Part shown: one piece after another, positions 21,189 through 31,339 of the stretch
Position numbering within the stretch: the stretch's first letter is position 1
Layout of the letters: each line of letters opens with the position of its first letter
Program-made: the position numbers and the translations under genes
The notes under the pieces: model-generated
What the model saw: only the letters and a program-made list of their open reading frames with translations
What the model was told of the DNA's origin: nothing
The model's database searches: none
Assembly (NCBI GenBank): GCA_001579985.1
Contig: LRSR01006526.1
Location: 1 to 36,816, forward strand
From: Hypsibius dujardini
Taxonomy: Eukaryota > Tardigrada > Eutardigrada > Parachela > Hypsibiidae
Length of the DNA: 36,816 nt
Reading direction: 5' to 3'

Positions 21189-23024
21189 CTACACGAGGCT
21201 TGTCTTGTCGTCATTGTCTTTAGTGTCGCTGGTCGAAAGTGGCTGATACACTGGACCTGCTGCTCGGTTATGGGCCTCCTTCATTTCCCGTCCGCGTACC
21301 CATGTGTAGAGCCCAGACCCAGCAAGGACAACTACGTTGCTGACCCACCATAAGGCGGATTTCACCTCAGCGAACCATGCAACAGCCACTACCGTCTGGG
21401 CTGCTGCTTTTGCAGTGCCACTGATATTGTGCGTTAATGGAGATGTTACCTGAAAACCGAGACGCCAACTGAATATTCAAACGGCTACCCATGTATCAAC
21501 GTATATCTGACTGTCAACTTGTCTGGCTGTCTATTAGCATATCTATCTGTCTGTCTGTCTGTCTGTCTCTCTGTCTCTCTGTCTGTCTGTCTCTCTGTCT
21601 GTCTCTCTGTCTCTCTCTGTCTCTGTCTGTCTCTCTGTCTCTCTGTCTCTCTGTCTGTCTCTCTGTCTGTCTGTCTGTCTCTCTGTCTGTCTGTCTGTCT
21701 GTCTCTCTGTCTCTCTGTCTGTCCCTCTGTCTGTCTCTCTGTCTGTCTCTCTGTCTCTCTTTGTGTCTGTCTGCCTAAAGCTTACCCCGTGTTAAAAGCC
21801 TACCTGAATTTGCAGCCCAGTAACGTATCCGATGCCGAAGCCGACAAAGCCGCCGAGTAGCATCATTGCCCAAAACACGCCGTCGAACATTTTTGGAAAG
21901 TGCAACAGCCGATCGAACTCGCCGTTGAACAGCATCAGCGGCATAAAGAGGAATATGGCGTTGAAGTTATTGTACATTGTCAAACGCCAGATATTCTGGT
22001 CCACTGATGGCAACACTTTCTTGGTGTAAATGGCATTCAGTGATGTGAATAGACTCGCCAGTACACCGAAAATCACACCGGGAATGGAGAGTGATCCGGC
22101 GATATTCTCCTGATCGACGCCCAATGCAAACCCGCTGATGATGACGGCGCAGCAGATGATCGCTTTGATTGAAGTGTACTCCCGCAGAATCAGATAAGAC
22201 ATGACCTAAAACCGCAACAGAACTGCAGCTAAAATATTTGTTGCCTTCCTGCTCTGTCTGTTAAATATTTGTTTCATTCAGTCAGTATTGCTTGTGCTTA
22301 TTATCGATTTGGATGATGGCATTTGACAATTGAAGTGGTGCCGGAAGAAGTCGAGATTTGAGACATACCACATTGAACACGGTTGTGAGAGATCGGCCGA
22401 TGTAGTAGAATGGAACACCGACATACTGCAGGCATAGGTTGTTCATCGAGATCATCATCACAAAAACGACGGATAACGGTAGAACCTAAAAATACACAAA
22501 CAAATTGCTCGTAACGCCGTTTGAGATTCAAATAAAATGCGCCGTAATCTTCCGTCAAAGCAATCATAACAATCACCGGTGAAAGGGTCTACTCGTACGT
22601 ACCTCCCGCGAGACCTTCTTGTCGATTCGCATCGACGGAAATGAAAAAAATTGCGGCAGCAATTTCGACAATCCATTTAAGGACAGCAAAATGGCGCACG
22701 TCACCAGGCACTGGAACCATGTGATGAAAAACGGCGCATTCAACTGCAAAGCCAAGGTGTAATCGTTCCTTTGATTGCCTGATTCAATAGCAACAAGCTT
22801 TGATAAGCTAAATTCAGATTCCATACCTTGACGTCTTCACTTGAAAGAAGATACTTGTTTACGAAGACAAGCGTTATCGAGACAACCCTGAAAAAATAAA
22901 ATGAGGTCAGAAACACAAAATGTCCAAGCGATGTCCTGGAAAAAGTGGAGTCTCACCAGTAGGCAGCAACCACGGTCGTGACGACAATGTACTTCCTAAA
23001 GAGAGAGTCCTGTCCCAGTGCCAT
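21189..23024 (-). CDS. SLC35C1: GDP-fucose transporter, SLC35C1 family (6 exons, 349 aa)
   Basis: Exons: 23024-22957, 22887-22827, 22743-22603, 22485-22369, 22205-21804 and 21449-21189. All are in phase; stop TAG at 21189. It is a multipass Golgi nucleotide-sugar/drug-metabolite transporter that brings GDP-fucose into the Golgi lumen for fucosylation. Family hallmarks are the [14 protein letters not shown] first helix, [13 protein letters not shown], the [26 protein letters not shown] block, [28 protein letters not shown], the YNNFNA helix and [24 protein letters not shown] near the C-terminus, followed by a short cytosolic tail. The N-terminus is short; the ATG at 23024 is the one that directly precedes the first membrane segment. 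Confidence 0.96.
21519..21776. repeat. (CTGT)n/(CTCT)n microsatellite in transporter intron 5
   Basis: About 255 bp of CTGTCTGT with interspersed CTCT. In the sense strand it is CAGA/GAGA, starting about 28 bases after the donor of exon 5. Confidence 0.97.
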
Positions 23025-23999
23025 CTTGCTGTCGGATCGCAGGATGTCCCGCAAGGGACGAATGTTCACTCGCATTCAACAGGACCACTACGATGGGAGT
23101 ACGATGGGAGTACGATGGGAGTACGACAGAGACGCACACACAGAGCCGCTCCGCACTTCGCCAGCTGATCTCCGGAAGAAAGTTTCACACAGCAAAATAA
23201 CCTCGATCGCCACGCAACTGGATGATCCCGAGAGCGCTGAATTAAATTCCGGACGTCGCGAAAATCCGGTTCCGGGGGTGTGTGGGAAGGGCTAGTAGAT
23301 TCCAAGTGACTGATGACTTGAGAATGGCGGAACAGTCCAACAGGCGCTGGGCATCTCCAATGGACGCGACTTCCGCAGCAGCGAAAAAAAAGTCCAACTC
23401 CGCAACTTTTGTTGCGGTACTAATGCTCCTGAAGTGGTCCTTGAAAAGGACACCCAATAATGCGTGATGCTCTACTATATGTCAAGATGTCGATGGGGCG
23501 CGATGTGATTAGAGATGGACTTCGGAGGACGTGGCTAAACTTTACTGACTTTGTCCGAGCAGCAGATGAAAGGAGAAAAGTCAGAAAAACAACAACCATG
23601 CGTGACGTCACCAATTTTTGTGTTCGTGGCGAAGGGGGTGCCCCATGTGGGCGGGGCTTAGCAGAGCTGGCCAGACCGCATTTGTGTGCGCAGTGCTGCT
23701 TAACTTGCTTGTTCAAAGCAAAATGACTCGACACAATGTATAAATATAAAATACACTGCAAGGTGTAAATAATTCTTCATACACTTCTTTCTAAGCACCC
23801 AGGTGTAGAAGAGATAAAGCTATTATGTGGAATGATGAAATCCTCAGTAAGCTGTTCATTCAGTGAAAACTAGATAGAGATTTCCACCTGTGTAAAACAT
23901 AAGGTCGAAAGGCTCGCTAACCCCATGAAAAACACAATTGCGTTAAAATATAAACTTGATAAATTCTGAATCTAAATCAAAGGATCACAAACAACCAGT
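23025..23999. other. Spacer between transporter 5' end and NitFhit 3' end
   Basis: This holds the transporter promoter and 5' UTR, including three 11-bp tandem units ACGATGGGAGT at 23090-23122. A 47-61 codon plus ORF (23282-23467) has a C-terminal hydrophobic stretch but no recognisable family. No transposon ends seen. Confidence 0.5.
23090..23127. repeat. 11-bp tandem repeat upstream of the transporter ATG
   Basis: Three perfect copies of ACGATGGGAGT plus a partial fourth, ending about 66 bp upstream of the transporter start codon on the plus strand. Confidence 0.9.
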
Positions 24000-26519
24000 T
24001 TAGCAATCGAAAGTCCAATGGAGCGCGTCGCCATACATCAGCTTGCGGTACTCTCTCGCTTCCGCGGCCATATCCTCTGGCAAACGCGCCTTTCGGTTGT
24101 CTTTATCGTGTCGGTCGAGTTCACGGTACACTTCGTCCTTGGCGAAGTCATTCGGCCGGCGAGGGACAAGATGGACATGCAAGTGCTTCACAGTCTGTCC
24201 TGCGTCAACGCCATCCTAAAATGTCATTCAAACAAGCATCAGCATTGAGATGAACCCGATGAAAAAGGTTATGCATGCTAAAAAGCACGACACGAACCTG
24301 AATAGTCAACATTGATGAGTTGACCTGGTACCGCTGTTCCAGCATTGCCTCCACCTTCTGGACGACATGAAAAAGATCTGAAAATATGCACAACGTTGTA
24401 CTAAACTAGTGAAGACAAAAAGATATATAGACAAACAGACAGACAGAGACAGACAAACAGGCAGGCAGGCAGCATCACAGACAGATGGATAAATAGACAG
24501 GCAAACGGTTAGACAAACAGGCATATGCCATAATGCTTGAACAACTACACTAGTATAAATGTGGAATCAAATTAGAGTCTTCAGGCAGTGATGTACAGTA
24601 CCTGCCACTTCCTCTTCCGTCAGGTCAACAAACTTTTGAACACATCTTTTGGGAATGACTAAACTGTCTGTAAACCAAATCATACAAGCTACTGTCGTCA
24701 GACAACATACAAAAAACCAGAATGTAGCCAATCGTGCACTCACGCCCAGGTACTATTGGCTTCAAGTTGACCAGGGCCAATGTCAGTCGCGTCTCATAGA
24801 AGATCTCATTTCTGCTGATGATGTGCCCACCGAAATTATGCGTCTCTGCGGTGAAGTCCGGCAGAGCCACCGGAGCGGCATTCAACCGGTACAAGTCATG
24901 GCGACGATGTGACTGAACAGGCATATTCAACCGCACTTGCAGCAGTTTCTCCAGATCTATTTCAGCCACCGCCACACCTGACTCCTCAAGACAGTTTGCA
25001 ATCACAGCGCCCCAAGGATCCACAATCTAACCCCAGATAAAATTTAATTGTCAGACCTCTATATGAATCATAAAGCCTGAAAGAGAGATGCTTTCGGTAA
25101 TACCATTGCGTGTCCAAATGATGTTCGTTTACTGTTGTGTGATCCACATTGAGCCGCGGCTACGACGTAGCACTGGTTCTCGATGGCCCGAGCACGAAGA
25201 AGAATCTATTAACGTGAAACGTTAAACGACCACGAAGTTAAAAATACATAGCAGGAACAATCAAGGCTCAGAAGGTATTATTAGTGTGACAGCCGTACTG
25301 TACCTCCCAATGTGCCACACCCGTGGTGGATGTAAAGGCGGATGGATAGGTCAGAATTTCCGCACCCTGTCTTGTGAGAATGCTGGCTAGTTCCGAAAAG
25401 CGCAGGTCGTAGCACTACATGAAAATGATAGGCATATTAAATGTACCTAGATCCGAACTCTCAATTCGCACTTTGCTAGACTTATACTCCTACAAACTTG
25501 AATTCACCGTAATACTAAACTATCTGCCTGCCTGCCTGCCTGCCTGTCTAGATATCTCTCTACATGTCTGTCTGTCTGTCTGTCTGTCTTTCTGTCTGTC
25601 TGTCTGTCTGTCTACATGTTTGTTTTCTGTCCTTGTGTCATCTTCTAGAGGCGGCGGTAACAGTCAAACGACGTACACACATAAGCGCAATCTTTCCGAA
25701 CGGCGTCGGCACCGGCAGACTAATCGCACTTCCGGGGATACAAAAGGCATTCTCGTCCAGCGTGACTTTACCGGGAATGTTGACAGCGAACAAGTGCGTC
25801 TTTCGATAATTAGCCACAATGTCACCACTAGAATTCAGCAGAATGTGAGAATTGTGTGTTCGCTTTTCTTTTTCGTCCTTCAGATGAAATCCGCCTAATG
25901 ACAGCCAAAGACTGTGCTCTTTAGCCATGTTCCGGTATGCTGTGATGGTGGGCCCAGTTAGGGACTCTGACAGCTGCATACTCTGCTCGGATGTCTCGGA
26001 GACGTAATCAAAACCTTCTGGCAAAAAAACCATCTGGAAACAGAAAGTACAATATTAAACAGCACTCGTAGAGGACAAGTTTCAAAACTTTGGATTCTTT
26101 GATTGCTTGTGGATAGTGAGAAATCAATCAATCAATGGATGGTTTGCGGGGCAATCTATCCCATCATTATCCGAAGATAATCAATTGATCGACTGGCGAA
26201 TTTACGGTTGCACTGTACAGTACCTTACCTTTGCACCAAGTTGTTTCGCTGCCAATATAAGATCTCCGCACTGTTGCAGATTTCGAGCCTTGTCCGCTGT
26301 GGCTGTGAATTGTAGAACTGCGACAAGAGACTTCTTGGTTGGTTCCAGTTCCGCCGTCATTGTCAATTTGTTTGTCTGTTGTGCAGAAGTAGAAAATGAA
26401 CGCAGCTTCGTGTACATAAAAGGTAAACAGGGAAGCAGATTGCACGCAAATAAATCGGCCGTCTTCGGAATCCCTAGTAACTTAGAACGGGGTAATAGTC
26501 GCTTTACAGCGACTGCCAT
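24000..26519 (-). CDS. NitFhit: NitFhit: nitrilase-like and Fhit fusion protein (8 exons, 501 aa)
   Basis: Exons: 26519-26229, 26033-25677, 25414-25304, 25205-25104, 25026-24744, 24667-24602, 24377-24298 and 24215-24000, all in phase, stop TAA. Residues 1-60 form an Arg/Lys- and Ser-rich leader typical of a mitochondrial presequence. The Nit domain (about 65-345) shows the catalytic triad of the nitrilase family: Glu in VFLPE (about 103), Lys in YRKTHLF (about 175) and Cys in CYDLRF (217). Nit1-type enzymes remove deaminated glutathione. The Fhit domain (about 347-501) shows [19 protein letters not shown] and the histidine triad HLHVHL (about 441-445) used for dinucleoside polyphosphate hydrolysis. 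Both halves keep their catalytic residues. The exon structure splices Nit directly to Fhit inside exon 5, so the fusion is genuine and not read-through of two genes. Confidence 0.97.
24418..24530. repeat. (ACAG)n microsatellite in NitFhit intron
   Basis: Degenerate ACAGACAG array in the 224-bp intron between exons 6 and 7. In the gene's sense strand it reads CTGT, the opposite of the other intronic arrays here. Confidence 0.9.
25524..25622. repeat. (CTGC/CTGT)n microsatellite in NitFhit intron
   Basis: CTGCCTGC followed by CTGTCTGT units in the intron between exons 2 and 3, starting about 55 bases after the donor. Sense orientation is CAGA. Confidence 0.92.
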
Positions 26520-26611
26520 ATGGTAGAGTAATTAATTAATTAACTAAATAATACTAAAAGATGGAATTAAAAATCGGAGAAACTACATGTGAAGAGAATG
26601 TGCTACACGAA
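26520..26611. other. Upstream flank of NitFhit
   Basis: Short AT-rich spacer with a TTAATTAATTAA run; presumably promoter or 5' UTR. No conserved element recognised. Confidence 0.4.
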
Positions 26612-26755
26612 GTGAAATATTGACAGCCAGTAGGCGGGCGAGAAGGTGAAATATTGACAGCCAGTAGGCGGGCGAGAATGTGAAATATTGACAGCCAGTA
26701 GGCGGGCGAGAAGGTGAAATATTGACAGCCAGTAGGCGGGCGAGAATGTGAATGC
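26612..26755. repeat. 34-bp minisatellite, four full copies
   Basis: Copies start at 26612, 26646, 26680 and 26714, and a fifth is cut after eight bases. The unit contains GTGAAATATTGACAGCCAGT and GCGGGCGAGAA. Copies are identical except for the last base, which alternates G, T, G, T. Confidence 0.97.
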
Positions 26756-26860
26756 TTGGGGGTACGGGCTGAATGTTTCGCCCACTGAGTTTGATCCAGA
26801 ATCCTGTGCAAATAGATGGGCTCTAACTCGGTCAGCCAAGCATTCTGTCCGTGTGGGTAC

Positions 26861-27762
26861 CAGAGCTGTGCCGCTAAAGGTTTCAGACTCCCGCTACGCT
26901 AACGCTACGCTAACCATGTTGACCGCTACGCTAACGCTAATCGCTGAAAAATCCGCATCGCTAAAACCGCTAAACCCGCTAATGGTAAATTTTATTAGTC
27001 TATAAATCCATTTCAGATGCCTTTCGCTTAACGCGGCACTGGTAATCTAGCAGATCACTATTGATGTTCCCGAAAAGCAGATTTTCAAAGTCACGGTCAT
27101 TAGAAGTCTGACGCTTTGGCAGCTCTAGACATTGATGAAAGAAATAATCTCATAACATTGAGCAGGCTCTCTGTGAATACCGATGCGCGCGCCAACGTTA
27201 AACACCCGAGATAGCGCTTTGAAAAGTCTAGCTAGTTTTACATTTACAAAAAGCACTTTTTCCAGTTGGACGTGTCACGTGAGCTATTGCGAAGCTGAGC
27301 AGTCTCACATGTGACGCGTATGAGGCAAACTCTGTATTTCGGCTCGCCCTCCACTTGGTCGATAAATCTGCTCACTCATGGGTTTCTCTTGATGGCAGCT
27401 GCTTGATTGTTTGATTTCCAAAAGTGCCATAGTATACTAAGACATAGTACAGCAAATTAAACAATCAAGCAGTTGTCATTAAAGAGAAAACCCTTGAGTG
27501 AGCCGATTTATCGACCAAGTGGAGGGCGAGCCGAAATACACACTTTGCCTCAGACTGTTATTTGAATTATTGTTTCTTAACGCAACAAGACCGCTAAATC
27601 CGCACCGCTAATTTCATTGCCGCTACGTCCGCTAATTGGAATTACCGCTACGCTACCGCTACGCTGACGAACTTGACCGCTAACGCTAATCCCGCTAAGC
27701 GTAGCGGTTTAGCGGGTTTAGCGGCCGCTAAAGTCCTCCGCTAAATTAGCGGCACAGCTCTG
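26861..27762. mobile_element. 902-bp non-autonomous hAT-type transposon
   Basis: The ends are CAGAGCTGTGCCGCTAA and its exact complement, flanked by a perfect 8-bp direct repeat GTGGGTAC at 26853-26860 and 27763-27770. Both subterminal regions contain a dozen or more CGCTA pentamers, mostly pointing the same way on the plus strand, with some inverted near the right end. No transposase ORF. A separate inverted-repeat element is nested inside at 27321-27552. Confidence 0.94.
27321..27552. mobile_element. 232-bp inverted-repeat element nested in the hAT element
   Basis: Arms of about 95-100 bp, starting TGAGGCAAA, pair with the complement ending TTTGCCTCA; the blocks CCACTTGGTCGATAAAT and GAGGGCGAGCCGAAATA are shared. 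The flanks do not show a clear target duplication, so the exact ends may be a few bases off. Confidence 0.8.
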
Positions 27763-27770
27763 GTGGGTAC

Positions 27771-28393
27771 ACTGGTAGTGCGTACTAAATACCAAGCAGT
27801 AGGTTTAGTACCACAGATAAACGCAGTGACTACCAGGTAAAACTCCCAATGCTGCGCAAGTTTTAATTTGGCATAAATGCTGCGCACGATAAGCAAACAG
27901 GGCAAAATCGTGACGTATATCAATCAAAATAGCCACAAGGTTTCGTTTTTCATTTTTAAAAAATTAAGTCATTAATTTTATAAATTTTATAAAGTTATAA
28001 ATTATACATTTTATCATTTTTAATTTTTAGTCAAAATTACTGCCATATGTTTTTCCGATTTATTGCTATGCGCAACGTTGGGCGTTTTACCTCCTACAGA
28101 CTTCTACAGTGTGAGCCTGAAATGAACCTTGCTTTAGAAGTGCAAAATTTAGGTAATATTATTAAAGTGAGTTTATAGTCCGCATGTTTAATAGCACAAG
28201 AGTGTGATGTGATCTGACTTCCCAAATTGCATTCTTAATTCGGTGACAACGAAAGAAACCCAGACTCGATGATTACCATGAAAGCAAAACTAATCATCGG
28301 CTTCCAAGGGATTAAAATCATCGACGGACGTACAACGGGTTCTTAGAGTACGCAGTCGCACTCAGCAAAAACTAATAATTATGGTTCAAAAAA
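27771..28393. other. Spacer 3' of eRF3
   Basis: No gene seen. It includes a small imperfect hairpin at 27773-27837 (CTGGTAGTGCG against CGCAGTGACTACCAG) and an AT-rich block at 27940-28030. The eRF3 3' UTR lies at its right end. Confidence 0.5.
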
Positions 28394-31339
28394 TTACTGA
28401 ATAATTTTGACAATCTTCCCAAAACCGACAGTCTTGCCCTCGTCCCTCAGCGTGAACTTGCTCAACTGCGACGTATCCACATCCATACAAATGACTCCGT
28501 CCGCACACTCAAAGCGGATTATGCCGAGCTGGCCAGGCTTGATAAATTTCGGAAGAACATTCGCCTTGTCTGTCTTGTCCAGCTTGCCCGTCCTCCTGTC
28601 CAGCAGACAAATTATCTTTGAAATGGTCACCGGTTCCTGCAATGCATTCATGTGCATGATGGCGCTGTAGCCGGCGCAGAGGATGTTCTTGTGCTCTAGA
28701 ATGGCCACTTGAGCGTCAAAGATTTTGCCGGTCGTGCAGGGGCTAACGGGATCGCAGAGAACGAAGCCGGCCTGGACGTCGTCTTCTTCGACACCTTTTA
28801 GCTTGACCCGGACATTATCCCCTCCCATGGCGACGTCCACCTCCGACTCATCGGACCAAATCTGGATAGCTTCGACGGGGATTCGATTGGGCATCATCAA
28901 CATCTGATCACCGCGTCGGATGCTACCGCTCTCGACCTTGCCGGTGACGACAGTACCCATTTCCTTGAAACGACCGAGAATGGGAACGCGGAGAGGGCCG
29001 TCCGATGAGCGCGGGAATGGAGGAAGACCGTCCAGGTAGCCTAGCAAACTCGGTCCGTCATAAAAGGGACAGATCGATTTCTCCAGAGGATCCTGACAAG
29101 CAAACAGGAAACTGAATTACATATATTTTGTAAGATAATCATCAACGACCAACTGATAATAAAATGAAATGAACTTCCCAAGTAACCAACAGACCTATCA
29201 TTGGGCCGACAGCTCAAGTACTGTACCTTCAGATTGGCTCCAGTGTAACCAGAAAGAGGCATGAATACAACATCCGTCTTCATATTGTAGCCGACTTGCT
29301 TCAAATAGGGCGTCAACTTGTCCCGGCATTCGTTGTACCGTTCCTCGCTCCACATCACCGTAGGATCATCCATTTTGTTGATCACTACCACAAGCTGCTT
29401 CACTCCGGTTGTCTTGGCCAATAAAGCGTGCTCCCGAGTCTGCCCCCCGCGCTCAAAGCCAGTCTCAAATTCACCCTTTCGAGCGGAAATCACCAGAATA
29501 CCGATATCAGCTTGGGAAGCACCTTCCACCATGTTCTGGACGTAGCTCTTGTGGCCCGGCGCATCGAGAATAGTGAAGTTCTTCTTGGAAGTTTCGAAAC
29601 ATGATCGGCCGACCTCGACAGTTTTACCCTTGTCACGCTCTTCCGGATTGGTATCCAATGCCCATGACAAGTACCTTTCCGAGGAAGTGGGGAATATTTA
29701 ATGCCATTCAACATGGAGCAGAGAACTTCATACTGTAAAGTTCCGACCACATGGTGCTGATTTTTAGACCCACCCGTATATTATGACTGCACACACTGTG
29801 CTTCACTGCAGTCATAATATACGGTAGATCTAAAAATCAGCACCATGTGATCGGAACTTTACAGTACAGTAGAAGTCCTCATATTTTGCGTACGTCACAG
29901 GCGTGTTTCTATTCCGTGCCTTGTCTCGGAGCAGTTTCGTTATGGGGTAAACGTGTTGAAACGGGCATGTGACGTACGCAAAATATGAGGACTTCTACCG
30001 TACTGTATTTCATCACTTCCTTACCATGATTCTCTGCCGGCTTCCTTTGCATCACGTTCGTTCTTCTCCATCGTCCGTTTATCAACTCCGCCTGTCTGCA
30101 GAAGAAGATGGCCACCAATAGTGGACTTTCCAGCATCTATGGGAAAAAAACCACATACATATGGCAGACCAGAACGAAAATATGAGCAAAATCGGGCTAT
30201 ACCAAGCAAACGCTCTGAGTTGAATCACTACGTGGGTTGAATCAGTCGGGTGGCGGAGGGCGCCACGAGTGTAAATTGTAAACAACACTCATTCAGCAAT
30301 ACACACACCGCCTGCGGCGCCCTCCGTCACCCGACTGATTCAACCCATGTAGTGATTCAACCCAGAGCGTTTGCCTGGTACAGGGAGTGCGTACTACGTA
30401 CCGACGTGTCCAATAAATACAATGTTGAGATGCTCTTTGCGTGGGCCATCGTCAAATTTCTTAATGGGAGCCTTACGGACAGGCTGAGCATCTTCCTCTT
30501 CCACCAGTTCATCATCCAAGCCGGCACCTAAATAACAGAAGTGTATCATGAAACACCAACACTACTTCAGAGTCAATCTTCAGGACGCGATAGGGAAAAA
30601 GGGAAAAAATTGTACTCTCAGGTTCAGCTGCTTCTTTCGGTGCGGCGGGTACGGGTTCTTTCTTCGGTGCTTCCTTTTTGGGACCATCTTTTTTCACGGG
30701 ATCAGATGATTTCTTCGCCGCATCTGCTGGAGGAGCACTCTTGGCAGTCGTAGCAACTTTAGCTGGAGCAGCTGGAATTTACCAATAAATGTAGCCAGAA
30801 GTTGTCTTCAATCACCAATTGAATTTAGAGAATCATCCAATCACATTACATAACACAGAAAATTTTAACTTCCTGCTAGAAAATCACGTCAAATAAGTTG
30901 AATCATAGATCGTGATACACGCATACAAAGTCCTTAAGACTAAGAGTCATAGGAGTCAAGTCAACGGCTAGACAGTCGATTGATTGACTTTTTGAATCAA
31001 CAGAACTGCCCGATGAACTCATCAATCAGCCAACGCGTATCATGACGGACTAGTACAGATTCGTCCAACCAATTTGATTCCTTTCACTTTCCTGGCACGA
31101 ACACATAAAATCCTTTTCATCCGAATAAACTCACCAGCAGCTGGCTTCGGCACGGCAGGGACGGGCGCAGCCGCAGGTGTGACAGCAGCCGCAGCACCCC
31201 ACGATGGGACGAATTCCATGGCGTTGACGTTAAACTTAGCGAATGATCCTGTGACAGCGGAGGTATCGCCCCCAGCGGCGGAAGTGTCATCTGGAGCGTC
31301 ATCCCAGGACTCCGGCACGTCGTTACCCTGATTAGCCAT
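28394..31339 (-). CDS. GSPT1: Eukaryotic peptide chain release factor GTPase eRF3 (6 exons, 581 aa)
   Basis: Exons: 31339-31135, 30771-30616, 30527-30402, 30136-30025, 29674-29227 and 29092-28394, in phase, stop TAA at 28394. The N-terminal region (about 1-120) is Ala/Pro/Lys-rich and carries a PAM2-like motif NVNAMEFVPSW for poly(A)-binding protein. The GTPase core starts EHLNIVFIGHV, with the P-loop HVDAGKST split by an intron after the Val codon, then DKRTMEKNERDAKE, SWALDT, EERDKGKTVEVG, DAPGHKSYV, the NKMDDPTV guanine-recognition motif and SGYTGANLK. Two beta-barrel domains follow and end TLRDEGKTVGFGKIVKII. With eRF1 it drives GTP-dependent translation termination. The spacing from P-loop to C-terminus matches eRF3 rather than EF-1 alpha or HBS1, and the PAM2 motif supports this. 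Confidence 0.97.
29733..29864. mobile_element. 132-bp TA-flanked hairpin in eRF3 intron 4
   Basis: Arms of nearly 60 bp begin CTGTAAAGTTCCGA and end against TA on both sides. It lies immediately next to a second, unrelated hairpin. Confidence 0.85.
29862..30005. mobile_element. 144-bp TA-flanked hairpin abutting the previous one
   Basis: The arms begin CAGTACAGTAGAAGTCCTC on the left (one mismatch on the right) and include ATTTTGCGTACGTCAC. Its left TA lies inside or at the end of the neighbouring hairpin, so the two overlap by a few bases of TACAGTA. Together they fill most of the 350-bp intron. Confidence 0.82.
30202..30378. mobile_element. 177-bp TA-flanked hairpin in eRF3 intron 3
   Basis: Arms of about 60 bp start CCAAGCAAACGCTCTG (left) and CCAGGCAAACGCTCTG (right complement) and continue through TTGAATCACTACGTGGG. 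TA flanks both ends. It occupies two thirds of its intron. Confidence 0.87.

Noticed and set aside
21491-21860. Long ORFs rich in Leu-Ser-Val-Cys (also at 16668-17077, 25419-25898, 33611-33944, 34365-34821 and 35672-36170)
   Set aside because: They are translations of CTGT/CAGA microsatellites that are open in several frames; no domain or splice logic supports a gene.
23282-23467. Small plus-strand protein with a C-terminal hydrophobic stretch
   Set aside because: No family resemblance, unsupported start, and it lies in promoter sequence of the divergent transporter gene; compared with Tom5 and Tom7 from general knowledge without a match.
26612-26755. CRISPR-like array
   Set aside because: Units are directly adjacent with no spacers, and the genome is eukaryotic; it is a minisatellite.
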